This document shows, in pieces, positions 26,304 through 34,319 of a stretch of 64,000 nucleotides of DNA. The notes below the pieces were generated by a model that did no database searches, had not been told where the DNA came from, and saw only the letters and a list, made by a program, of their open reading frames with translations. Each line of letters opens with the position of its first letter. The stretch's first letter is position 1. Origin of the DNA: Acidovorax sp. NCPPB 3576 (GTDB taxonomy: Bacteria; Pseudomonadota; Gammaproteobacteria; Burkholderiales; Burkholderiaceae_C); NCBI RefSeq assembly GCF_028473605.1, contig NZ_CP097267.1, positions 493,501-557,500 of the forward strand, read 5' to 3'. Position numbers and translations under genes: made by a program.

Positions 26304-27575
26304 TCATCCGACCCGGCGGGCAAAAAAATCCCCCATCGCCATGCCGGAGGCGGACACGTTGCGCAACTGCTCCAGCGTGCCCTCGAAATCGCCCTGCATT
26401 TCCCGCCACCAGCCCAGCGAGGGCTCCAGCATGGGGCGCAGCTTCAGGTTGAAAAGCGGCACGTGCTTGATCGAGAACATGTGGGTGTCGGAATCGATCT
26501 CCATCAGCCGGTCACGGGCGAAGCGATAGGCGTCCTCCAATGTGTCCGCTGGATATCCTAGCGTCTGCGCGTAGTGCATCCACAAAGAAGACTCATAGGA
26601 CAGGTGCCGGAAATCCAGAAACGGCATGTTCAGGAAGGCCGGATCGGCCAGCGAGGCTGGGAAACTTTCCGCGCCGCGGAGGTCTTCGGGCATGGACCAA
26701 AGTTGCGCCATGTCCTCGGCACGCGCGATCATCAGTTTGTCAGAGAAATGGAACGGCATGTAGGCCCATGAAGCCTGCAGCAGAACGCCCATCTTTCCCG
26801 GGTTTTTGTCACCATTGCCGAACAGCCGCTCCAATGTGCGATAGACCGATCCGACCAGGACGGCATCGGTGCGCAGCCGCACGACATAGCGCACTCCGGC
26901 CTTCAGCATCAGTTGGCTGCCAGCCTTGCACGATCGGGTGACGTAATTGCGGGTGTCGTAGCCGTTGGGAGGTGGGGGCTCGATTTGCACAAGTTCATCC
27001 ACCCAGGGGCGGCAGGCTTTCACCAGTTCCGGGTCTTCCGTTGTCCATGTGACCAGCGCAAGGTGCGATGCGGGGTAGCGCATGCGATGGTAGGCCAGCG
27101 CGAGCAACGTGAACTCAGTGATCGGCCCCTGCATGAACAGGCCCAGTTCCGCCGATCGTATGGCTGGCGCCTTTTCGAGTCGCATACCACCTCGGACAGC
27201 GCCCTGGAATGCCTGCAATTCCTCAATTACACCTGCGTCGTCGCCAAAATCCACCGCGCGCACTGTGCGGTAGTTGCCATAGGTGTTGCGGATGGCGTTC
27301 ATGATTTCCGGTGCATAGGCAGAGAAAACCACGACCAACACATCGTCGTGTTTTTCCTGCAGCAAGGCTTCGGGCGGGCGGACCGGGACGCCGTGGAGCG
27401 TCGTTCCCTGGTTCTCCTGCCGAGGGCAGATCGTGTATTCCAGCGACAGACCGGTATGTGGAAAGTAGTCGCGAAAAGCCTGCCCAGCGCCCCAGCCGAT
27501 CAAGCGGATCTTGGTCAGGTCGATGTCGGCGTATTTCATGAGGACGCGGGAGAGTCCTCCTCGGACGATGGCCAT
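26304..27575 (-). CDS. WavE-like surface glycan synthesis protein
   Basis: 423 residues. The first about 130 residues are a small Rossmann-like domain (IRLIGWGAGQAFRDYFPHTG, then VRPPEALLQ, VVVFSAYAPEI). The rest resembles the WavE lipopolysaccharide-synthesis family: LFMQGPITEFTLLALAYHRM, LVTWTTEDPELVKACRPWVD, YVTRSCKAGSQLMLKAGVRY and VVRLRTDAVL. These last features look like a GT-A glycosyltransferase with an RTD motif. It probably acts as a glycosyltransferase in building the island's glycan; acceptor unknown. A GGAG ribosome-binding site precedes the ATG. It is in the minus-strand operon after two FkbM genes. Confidence 0.7.
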   Translation of the reverse strand: MAIVRGGLSRVLMKYADIDLTKIRLIGWGAGQAFRDYFPHTGLSLEYTICPRQENQGTTLHGVPVRPPEALLQEKHDDVLVVVFSAYAPEIMNAIRNTYGNYRTVRAVDFGDDAGVIEELQAFQGAVRGGMRLEKAPAIRSAELGLFMQGPITEFTLLALAYHRMRYPASHLALVTWTTEDPELVKACRPWVDELVQIEPPPPNGYDTRNYVTRSCKAGSQLMLKAGVRYVVRLRTDAVLVGSVYRTLERLFGNGDKNPGKMGVLLQASWAYMPFHFSDKLMIARAEDMAQLWSMPEDLRGAESFPASLADPAFLNMPFLDFRHLSYESSLWMHYAQTLGYPADTLEDAYRFARDRLMEIDSDTHMFSIKHVPLFNLKLRPMLEPSLGWWREMQGDFEGTLEQLRNVSASGMAMGDFFARRVG

Positions 27576-27623
27576 GGTGACTCCAGAGAATGATGGCGGT
27601 GCGCAAGAATCCGTTAGCTGAGA

Positions 27624-28892
27624 TCAGTAGAAATAAAGGCAACTATCCCATCGGTCCTCTGTGTGGTGCCGTAAGCCCAGTTGGTAGCCAGGGGCAATGC
27701 CATCGATGTAGGCAGGAAGATCCAGCAGGTCTGTCGCCCTGTGATAAGCCGAGACTGCCAACTTGGGTTTCCCTGTTTGAATCGCCTTGATGCCGCCCTT
27801 TAACGCTGGCAGCTCGAACCCTTCGATGTCCATTTTGATGAAGGTGGGTATGTCATCGATGATGTTGTCGATGGGACGGAGCAACACCTTCTCGAGTTTG
27901 GCGGTGGGATCGCTCATCGCAATGGACCCGCTATGTCCACCTTGATGATGAAAAGGCGCCTCAGCCTCTGTTGCTCCGACCGCGACAGGATGCAGAGACA
28001 GTTTCTCCTCTATGGCACTGCCCGCGTGGGAGCGGATCAATTTCCGCAGGGTTTCAACGTTGAAACGGTCTGGCTCAATCATCCAAGAGTGTGAAAAACG
28101 TCCTCTGGTGATACCTATCAAAGCCGTGGTGGATTCACCAATGGATGCGCCACAGTCCACCAGCTTCTCATGGTCTGTCAGGCAGAAAAGGCCGGAGCGG
28201 AAATACAGGCTTGAATATGGTCGGGAGATATTCAGGTGGTACTCTGGATTGCAGGTCAGGTGAAATGCCAGCAGGCCTGCAAGGGTTTCTGCGGAATATG
28301 GATCGGAAAATCTGCGTTGCAGTACTTCGAACTCTTCAAACCTTGCAGAGATCACGGGTGCCCAGTCAGTGACTCGGTGGTCCACCACGTCGTTCAAACC
28401 CATCATGCGAACGGCTTGCTCGTGGTTCAGAAAAACGATGTCGTGCTTTTGGCACAAGGTTTCAAAGAATCGTCGCGAATGATCGAAGCGGCAGCAATTG
28501 ATGGCGATGATGTCGGGATCTTTTGCCACCATTTCGACAAGCCGAGCACTGGTGATTAATGAAATTCCATGAAAAAGCCCACCTTTGGGCGACTGAAAAT
28601 CGTCCACTACGTGCAACACCCGTCCTTTGCCAGCGACGATCGAAATGAAGACAGCAGCGAAATCCTTGGTACCTAGCAGGATGAAATGTGTTTCTCCGCT
28701 CTTTCTTGCAAAGATGTCCAAAGCCCGCTCGGGAACGCAGAAGAGAGGGTTTTTACGATATAGCCCTAACGCTTGCAGCAGGATGTCTTGAGCCGAAAGA
28801 GTGTGAAGGTTCAGCCTCATGACCAGAGGCGCCGAATTTTTCAGCACCTCGCGCGTCATGATCGCAGCAGAGCTTGGCTTGAGAGGAATCAT
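27624..28892 (-). CDS. FkbM-family methyltransferase-like protein 1
   Basis: 422 residues in two parts. Residues about 1-215 form an uncharacterised N-terminal domain. The C-terminal part is an FkbM-type SAM methyltransferase with KLVDCGASIGESTTAL (motif I) and PTFIKMDIEGFELPALKG (the FkbM signature). FkbM enzymes O-methylate hydroxyls, often on sugars. It overlaps the next upstream gene by 4 bases (ATGA), and the two proteins share the same overall architecture. GC content is visibly lower than in the flagellar genes. Acceptor unknown; a glycan sugar is likely. Confidence 0.75.
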   Translation of the reverse strand: MIPLKPSSAAIMTREVLKNSAPLVMRLNLHTLSAQDILLQALGLYRKNPLFCVPERALDIFARKSGETHFILLGTKDFAAVFISIVAGKGRVLHVVDDFQSPKGGLFHGISLITSARLVEMVAKDPDIIAINCCRFDHSRRFFETLCQKHDIVFLNHEQAVRMMGLNDVVDHRVTDWAPVISARFEEFEVLQRRFSDPYSAETLAGLLAFHLTCNPEYHLNISRPYSSLYFRSGLFCLTDHEKLVDCGASIGESTTALIGITRGRFSHSWMIEPDRFNVETLRKLIRSHAGSAIEEKLSLHPVAVGATEAEAPFHHQGGHSGSIAMSDPTAKLEKVLLRPIDNIIDDIPTFIKMDIEGFELPALKGGIKAIQTGKPKLAVSAYHRATDLLDLPAYIDGIAPGYQLGLRHHTEDRWDSCLYFY

Positions 28893-30064
28893 GCGGCCCA
28901 GGCCGGGGCTTCAACGCCCGTAATCGGTGACGCATAGAGAATCAAATCATAGTAGTAGCTACCGTTGTGTTGGCGTAGGCGCAAATGATAATCATCGACG
29001 CTTTTGTCGAGCTGACTGACCACGTCCAGCAGATCATGCGCGTAGTGGTAGACGCATGCCGCGATTCTGGGGCGCTGGTTGGTAATAAGACGAGATGCAC
29101 CTTGCAGAGTCTTGGACTCAAAGCCTTCCACGTCCATCTTCAGGAAGGTGAGTTTTTCCAGCTCATCGTCGAGCTTCGTCGTTTGAACCGTGGCAGTGCC
29201 TGCTGCGGAAACGTAGCTTGAAACGGTGCCTGTTTCCATGAAGCGCAACGTTTGCTTCCGGCTGGAAACCGCTTTATTCACAGGGCGGAAGTTTTCGAGG
29301 GGTAAGGCGGATATACGTTCCAAGACCTCAAAATTGGCGCGATCTGGTTCGAACGCTGTAATACTTTTGTAGTGATAATTTGTGGCTCCTAGAAACTTCG
29401 ACACGATCGGGCCTTGAAAAGCGCCGCAGTCACAGTAATGCTCTTGGCTTCCCAACCGAAAGGTAGAAGGCGCTGCATAACTAGAAAAGTACTCCTCAAT
29501 GGGATTCGCCCAAGTCTGCAACATGTAAGAACGGTCGTAAGTGAGGCGGAACAGCAGATTGGCATAAAGCGTCGCGCGGCTGTGATGGTCAGCAAACCGG
29601 TCTGCCAAGCGCAGGAAATCATCGAGGCGTTCCAACGTCTTGAGGCGGTAATCACCGACCGTCTCATACACCGAAACCATGCCCAACTGTGCCTGTGCAA
29701 TAACGCAGTCTTCCTTCGGGATGCTCGCGCGACGACACAGCTCTGCCATGTGCGACCGATCTGCTGGACTTTCTGAAAAGTCGATAGCTACCGCATTGGC
29801 GTATTGGGCAGCACGCTGCAGAAAGTCCATGCTGCTCCAGCGTGGAGCGCCATGGATGACTGCTTCACAGGACATATCGTCAACGACTGCCACCAAGCCA
29901 GTAGTGGACTTCGCGATTTGAGGACCGTGTGTGGTGCCCAGTAGCGAAGCAGGCGAAAGGATGAAGACCGGCCGGGTCGTGAGGTCGGGAATGGCCGGTT
30001 CTTCAGCCAGTGCAGCAATGGCGAGTAATTGCTGTCTGAGCGATTCCGAGAGTGCTTGGTGCAT
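28889..30064 (-). CDS. FkbM-family methyltransferase-like protein 2
   Basis: 391 residues, paralogous in layout to the 27624-28892 product. The N-terminal domain is about 190 residues. The C-terminal SAM domain has CDCGAFQGPIVSKFLG (motif I region) and LTFLKMDVEGFESKTLQGAS (FkbM signature). Motif I is less canonical than in the neighbour (GAFQGPIV instead of GASIGEST), so activity may differ. It overlaps the neighbouring gene by 4 bases. Local base composition is among the most AT-rich in the window, consistent with recent acquisition. Confidence 0.7.
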   Translation of the reverse strand: MHQALSESLRQQLLAIAALAEEPAIPDLTTRPVFILSPASLLGTTHGPQIAKSTTGLVAVVDDMSCEAVIHGAPRWSSMDFLQRAAQYANAVAIDFSESPADRSHMAELCRRASIPKEDCVIAQAQLGMVSVYETVGDYRLKTLERLDDFLRLADRFADHHSRATLYANLLFRLTYDRSYMLQTWANPIEEYFSSYAAPSTFRLGSQEHYCDCGAFQGPIVSKFLGATNYHYKSITAFEPDRANFEVLERISALPLENFRPVNKAVSSRKQTLRFMETGTVSSYVSAAGTATVQTTKLDDELEKLTFLKMDVEGFESKTLQGASRLITNQRPRIAACVYHYAHDLLDVVSQLDKSVDDYHLRLRQHNGSYYYDLILYASPITGVEAPAWAA

Positions 30065-30087
30065 GGCGTGCTTTCTTTGCGATGCGG

Positions 30088-30723
30088 TCAGGAGATGCCA
30101 CAGTCGACAATCGAAATGGCAAAGGGAAATGCAGGAAGCAGAAAAGTCTTTTCTGCCAACGGCTCTGAACGTCTGCCTGGCAAGTCAAGAATCGACTGTT
30201 TTCCAATGGAGACGCCATCGGCCACGATCACCCCGGTACCCAGTATTGCGTTGGCGCCCACTCGCGCCTGCATTCCGATGTGCACTCCATCGGCGATCCA
30301 AGAGGAAGAGGCTATCTGAACATCCGCCCCCAAGACGCAGCCTGCACCGATCACGCTATTGAAACCAACGCGGCAGCCTGGGCCGACGCTTGCTCCCACA
30401 CCAATGATGCAGTTTTCGCCGATGGTGGACGTGGCTGAAATCATTGCACCTCGGCAGATCAGTGATGGCATGCGAAAGCCTCGACTCTTGAGTTCTCCCA
30501 TCAATTCAAGGCGGCGAAAATTCAAGAACTGGGACCCCCAGACCACAAAGGCTGTTGCTTCAGCCGGGGATGCTTCCGCCAGGGCTCCCAAGTCAAACCG
30601 ATAGTCGCGGTCCTGGCCAATATCGATAGGGTGCAGCGTTTCTTCGGATGCGACTTCAGACCAGTGCGCAAGAGCGGCAGCCAGCAACGCCCCAGTGCCG
30701 ATCACAAACTTCTCAGAGGGCAT
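30088..30723 (-). CDS. Left-handed beta-helix (hexapeptide) acyltransferase, NeuD/PglD type, copy 3
   Basis: 211 residues. A short N-terminal Rossmann-like part (KFVIGTGALLAAALAHWSEV) is followed by LEL-x-GELKSRGFRMPSL and a hexapeptide-repeat helix (TIGENCIIGVGASVGPGCRV, then GFNSVIGAGCVLGADV and GANAILGTGVIVADGVSI). These trimeric enzymes transfer acyl groups from acyl-CoA or acyl-ACP to amino or hydroxyl groups of sugars. It is clearly related to the product of 31869-32528 (shared LN[YF]xRLEL motif). It overlaps the upstream Rieske gene by 11 bases and has a strong GGAGGG ribosome-binding site. Confidence 0.78.
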   Translation of the reverse strand: MPSEKFVIGTGALLAAALAHWSEVASEETLHPIDIGQDRDYRFDLGALAEASPAEATAFVVWGSQFLNFRRLELMGELKSRGFRMPSLICRGAMISATSTIGENCIIGVGASVGPGCRVGFNSVIGAGCVLGADVQIASSSWIADGVHIGMQARVGANAILGTGVIVADGVSIGKQSILDLPGRRSEPLAEKTFLLPAFPFAISIVDCGIS

Positions 30724-31864
30724 GTCGTCCCTCCATTACATCCATGTACCAGCGTTCGACGGCCATGTTGCCGAACTCGAAGTCGCCTAAGGTGGCCCTT
30801 GGCGAGCCGGGGCGAAGTGCCGCCTGCACTTTTTCCATGACGGATATGTCTTCACGCAGCACTTTTTCTGCGCCCTCCAGATGCGCAAGCAAAACCGCTG
30901 CGGAGGTTGGGTAACGGCGCTTCTTTCGGGCGGTGACGTAATAGATGACCAGATCGGTTCGTGCTGCAGAGATTGGCTGGTGATGCTCAATGATGAATGA
31001 GTAGCCACCCGATCCAGAGGCGATGTGCAGATTGGGGAAGACGAGCCAGTTGAGATACCAATCGTCAGTGCCGTATCGATCAACGTTGTCATGCCAAGCG
31101 TACTGCGGCATCTGAACAAGGGGCTCGTTAAGTCCCCCGTTGCTGAATGCGCGCAGATGGGCGAGATGCGCTTCGCGCCCTATGCTGCCACTGGCGTGGT
31201 AACTCTTGGCCGCGGTTACCGCGTTTTCGTCCATCTGCACCTGGAATTTCACTTGCTGATACACGCTCTGCTGGTGCAAGTAGCGTGGATGCAAGCTGTC
31301 GCGAAGGTTTTCGTAAGCCAGTTTCCAGTTGAGCTTCGTGGGCAGGGTAGCGATGAGCACCTCGCTATCAAAATGTTCAGAGGCCGAGCGCAGGGAGGCC
31401 AGCGCTTCCATGGAGAACTGTTCATGCAATTCCACGGGTTTGCTGCCAACGTTCACGAACACCAAGTTGCCGATGCATTCCACTGGAAAGCGTCGTAGTT
31501 TCAGGCATTCCCTTTCCGGCGCTGGCAGCCGATATGCCGTGTCTTGAAAAGGGATGTTGTCAACGGCCCCATCATCACGATAGCCCCAGCCGTGGTAGCT
31601 GCAAACCAGGGGCCTGACGCCGTGGGCCTGGTATTGCAGCGGGTTTTGTCGATGCAGGCAGATGTTTTCGAAGGCTCGTAGTTCGCCATTGAAATTCTGC
31701 ACCACGACCTCAACACCGCAAACACTGCGGGTAACGAATCCGTTGTGTTTGGCAAGCAGCATGCGTGGGGCCACGAATTGCCACAGCGGACGCATCAGTG
31801 CTTCGCGTTCGCGTACGAACCACGCTTCGTCGATATAGGCCTCGGCCGGCAGGGTCGATCGCAT
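30713..31864 (-). CDS. Rieske [2Fe-2S] oxygenase, catalytic subunit-like, copy 2
   Basis: 383 residues. Rieske cluster ligands C69-x-H71 (CLHRQ) and C88-x2-H91 (CSYHGW) are present. The mononuclear iron site has the pattern D189-x2-H192-x4-H197 (NLRDSLHPRYLH). This is the alpha-subunit fold of ring-hydroxylating and other Rieske non-heme oxygenases, which hydroxylate or demethylate small substrates using electrons from a reductase. No reductase or ferredoxin gene is in the cluster. Within a glycan island it may hydroxylate a sugar or its acyl group; that is inference. It is paralogous to the 32525-33661 product with identical ligand positions. Confidence 0.85.
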   Translation of the reverse strand: MRSTLPAEAYIDEAWFVREREALMRPLWQFVAPRMLLAKHNGFVTRSVCGVEVVVQNFNGELRAFENICLHRQNPLQYQAHGVRPLVCSYHGWGYRDDGAVDNIPFQDTAYRLPAPERECLKLRRFPVECIGNLVFVNVGSKPVELHEQFSMEALASLRSASEHFDSEVLIATLPTKLNWKLAYENLRDSLHPRYLHQQSVYQQVKFQVQMDENAVTAAKSYHASGSIGREAHLAHLRAFSNGGLNEPLVQMPQYAWHDNVDRYGTDDWYLNWLVFPNLHIASGSGGYSFIIEHHQPISAARTDLVIYYVTARKKRRYPTSAAVLLAHLEGAEKVLREDISVMEKVQAALRPGSPRATLGDFEFGNMAVERWYMDVMEGRHAL

Positions 31865-31868
31865 GGTG

Positions 31869-32528
31869 TCAGCGCCGTCGCTCGTAGGTGTAGCCCGCGC
31901 CGATCATGCGCGCAGGATTGGGGAAGTGTGTAGCGATGAAACTACCGGCAGCCAAACCGACTGTCTGCTGCCGTGAGACGTCTATTACGCAATGTCGGCC
32001 GAACTGCAGGCTTGCGCCCAAATGCACGTTGCTTCCGATTACACAGTGTGGTCCCACTGCGGTGTTTTCACCGACTGAGGCGCCGGGTCCAATGAAACCG
32101 TGCATGCCAACGTGTGCGCCAGCGTCTATCCGCGCTCCGGCATGCACCATCACGTCGCCGGCAATCCGGGTCGCCCTACCGATGATTGCGCCGGGGCCAA
32201 CCCATACGTTGTCGGCCAACTGGGCCGATGGCGCGACGATGGCGCGCTCATGTATCAGCGTTGCCATGTGAAGCCCGCGCAGGCGCGCCGCGCCATAGAG
32301 TTCCAGCCGTGCGTAATTCAACGCGTTCTGGTCAACGGCTGCAAAGACGCTGGTGAGCCCGGGCTCCAGCCCCTCGAGCAATGAAGGAATGGCGGCGGAC
32401 AGCGCAGCGACATCGTCCACTCGGCGCATCGTCCAGCCTTCGGGTAGGCCATATGCTGCCGCGTCTTCTGCGATCATGTCGAAGACAGAGCCCGTGCCAA
32501 GCAGGCAGAACCTGACCTTTGTGCTCAT
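31869..32528 (-). CDS. Left-handed beta-helix (hexapeptide) acyltransferase, NeuD/PglD type, copy 2
   Basis: 219 residues. The N-terminal part has VRFCLLGTGSVFDMIAEDAA, then LNYARLELYGAARLRGLHMA, then a hexapeptide helix (AQLADNVWVGPGAIIGRATR, GAHVGMHGFIGPGASVGENT, AVGPHCVIGSNVHLGASL). The C-terminus NPARMIGAGYTYERRR lacks the GNPAK consensus ending. Likely an O- or N-acyltransferase on a sugar of the island's glycan, fed by acyl-ACP or acyl-CoA. It overlaps the preceding Rieske gene by 4 bases and precedes the next by 4. Confidence 0.78.
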   Translation of the reverse strand: MSTKVRFCLLGTGSVFDMIAEDAAAYGLPEGWTMRRVDDVAALSAAIPSLLEGLEPGLTSVFAAVDQNALNYARLELYGAARLRGLHMATLIHERAIVAPSAQLADNVWVGPGAIIGRATRIAGDVMVHAGARIDAGAHVGMHGFIGPGASVGENTAVGPHCVIGSNVHLGASLQFGRHCVIDVSRQQTVGLAAGSFIATHFPNPARMIGAGYTYERRR

Positions 32529-33661
32529 GGCTTGCCTTCTTCCATCAGCCGCAGATAGGCTGCTGCCGCGGACTGCAGACGGTCTTCATATTGGCCATGC
32601 TGGGCACGCGGCGCGGCGTCGTGAAGATGCGATTGCAGGGCTTCCAGGTGCGCCAAGTCTTCATGCAGCACCGCGACTTCACTCTTCAAGTGACCCCACA
32701 AGATGGCGGGCAGCGCCGGGAGCCTGCGTGTCTCACGCGCTGCACACAAGGTGAACCGCACTTCGGTCCGGTCGGGCGCCAGCGGGTGGAACTGCTGGAG
32801 CAGGAACGTCAACCCTCCGAGTGAGATGAAGTTGACGTTGGGATAGAGAAAGAAGTTGTAGTAGAAATCGCCGTCTCCATAGCGCTGGACTGCGTCATGC
32901 CATGGCCATGGTTCTATGCGGATCGGTGAACGCGTCCAGAAGCTCTGGGCCGCCAAGTGGTCCCTTCGTGCGGCCACTGAAAGGGCTTGGCCATCCGCGC
33001 CTCCGGCAGCCGGCAGCCCCTGGCGGGCATCCGATATGCCTTCTCGCAATAGTGGCTGGAACGTCTTCGGATGAATGTACGGAACGTGGTTGTAATCGAG
33101 CACGTTCTCGTAGTTGAGCTTCCAGTTGTAGCGGGCGGGCAGATCGGCATGCACGGCTTGCACACCGAAGTGGCTGGTGATGTCCGCCAGTGTTCGCTGC
33201 AGTTCAGGACTGAACTGCTCATCGAAAGGAAGCGGATCGGCATCAAGGTTCACAAAAACCAGGTTGCCGACCTCCCGCACCGCATACCGCTTCAAGCACA
33301 GATCTTTACGCTCGTTAGCAGAGTACGCGTAGAGGCGCTGTTCGTGCGGAATCGTCTTGACCTTGCCTTCGGTATCGAAGACCCAGCCGTGATAGGGGCA
33401 TGCCATGCGCGCTTGGCCGAACGCTTCCTTTTGCAAAGGCATCTGGCGGTGGGGGCACAGGTTTTCGAACGCCCGGATCTCGCCATCGCAGTTCTGCAGC
33501 AGCACCGGCAGGCCACCCAGCTCGCGCGTGGCGAATGCGTCGGGCTCGGCCAGCGCCGTGCGCAACGCTGCGAACAGCCAGAGCTTGCGAAAGAGGCGTG
33601 TTCGCTCGCGCGCAAAAATCTCCTGGTCCAGGTAGTGCGCAGGTGACAGCCGCGACAGCAT
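32525..33661 (-). CDS. Rieske [2Fe-2S] oxygenase, catalytic subunit-like, copy 1
   Basis: 378 residues. Rieske ligands are C69/H71 (CPHRQ) and C88/H91 (CPYHGW). The mononuclear iron motif is D189, H192, H197 (NVLDYNHVPYIHP), the classical form. Residues 5-35 match the typical N-terminal helix (YLDQEIFARERTRLFRKLWL). It is expected to be a soluble oxygenase needing an external electron donor. It is a paralogue of the 30713-31864 product, each being followed by a related hexapeptide acyltransferase. Gap of 4 bases from the upstream PglD-like gene. Confidence 0.87.
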   Translation of the reverse strand: MLSRLSPAHYLDQEIFARERTRLFRKLWLFAALRTALAEPDAFATRELGGLPVLLQNCDGEIRAFENLCPHRQMPLQKEAFGQARMACPYHGWVFDTEGKVKTIPHEQRLYAYSANERKDLCLKRYAVREVGNLVFVNLDADPLPFDEQFSPELQRTLADITSHFGVQAVHADLPARYNWKLNYENVLDYNHVPYIHPKTFQPLLREGISDARQGLPAAGGADGQALSVAARRDHLAAQSFWTRSPIRIEPWPWHDAVQRYGDGDFYYNFFLYPNVNFISLGGLTFLLQQFHPLAPDRTEVRFTLCAARETRRLPALPAILWGHLKSEVAVLHEDLAHLEALQSHLHDAAPRAQHGQYEDRLQSAAAAYLRLMEEGKP

Positions 33662-33665
33662 GGCG

Positions 33666-34319
33666 CTATCGGAACGAAAACGGCTTGGCAGGATTGCCCA
33701 TCACGGTGGTTCCCGGAGCAACGTTGCGGATTACCACGCTGCCTGCGCCCACGATGGCTCCATCACCCACCGTTACCCCTGGCAGGATGGTGGCATGGGG
33801 GTGGATCACCACGTCGTTCCCGATGTGCGCGCCCCCGCCGATGAAGACGAAGCTGGCAATCTGGCAGTAGTCGCCGATGTGCACGTCATAACCCACGATG
33901 GTCGTGGACAGAATGGTGACCAACTCACCTACCCTGACGTCGGGCCCCAAAGACACCTTGCGTTCGAAAAGCCCGCCGGACGAAAGCTGCACGCGCTCAC
34001 CCGTCGTGAGATCAGGCCGCAGGATGATGAAATTGGCGCCCTGCGACCGGAGGTGGGCGGTGTATTGCCGTTTTGCAGCGGGATTGCCCAGCGCGCAAAC
34101 GAAGATATCGCCTTCTTGAACCTCATAGGTCAGCGGATCGCCCAGAATGGGCAGGTCGCTGGGGTTTTGCAGGCCGTTTCGGTTGTCTAGGAATCCCTTG
34201 ACGTCCCAGGCCGTACCGCAGGCCAGATCGGAGCGCGCCAAGCTGGCAATGGCACGGCCGAAGCCACCCGCGCCGACGACCAGCACATGGTTGGGAACAG
34301 TGGTTTTCGCCGAACTCAC
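33666..34319 (-). CDS. PglD/NeuD-like sugar acyltransferase, copy 1
   Basis: 217 residues with a GTG start at 34319 in a GTGA overlap with the SDR stop; this start places the Rossmann motif near the N-terminus. The PglD-type N-domain has HVLVVGAGGFGRAIASLARS and DVKGFLDNR. The hexapeptide helix ends in the family consensus (GDGAIVGAGSVVIRNVAPGT then VMGNPAKPF). The catalytic-type His is in the SFVFIGGGAHIGNDVVIHPH region. PglD/NeuD enzymes acylate amino or hydroxyl groups of nucleotide sugars. Here the N-acylation of a 4-aminosugar with an acyl-ACP made by the preceding genes is a reasonable guess. Confidence 0.82.
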   Translation of the reverse strand: MSSAKTTVPNHVLVVGAGGFGRAIASLARSDLACGTAWDVKGFLDNRNGLQNPSDLPILGDPLTYEVQEGDIFVCALGNPAAKRQYTAHLRSQGANFIILRPDLTTGERVQLSSGGLFERKVSLGPDVRVGELVTILSTTIVGYDVHIGDYCQIASFVFIGGGAHIGNDVVIHPHATILPGVTVGDGAIVGAGSVVIRNVAPGTTVMGNPAKPFSFR

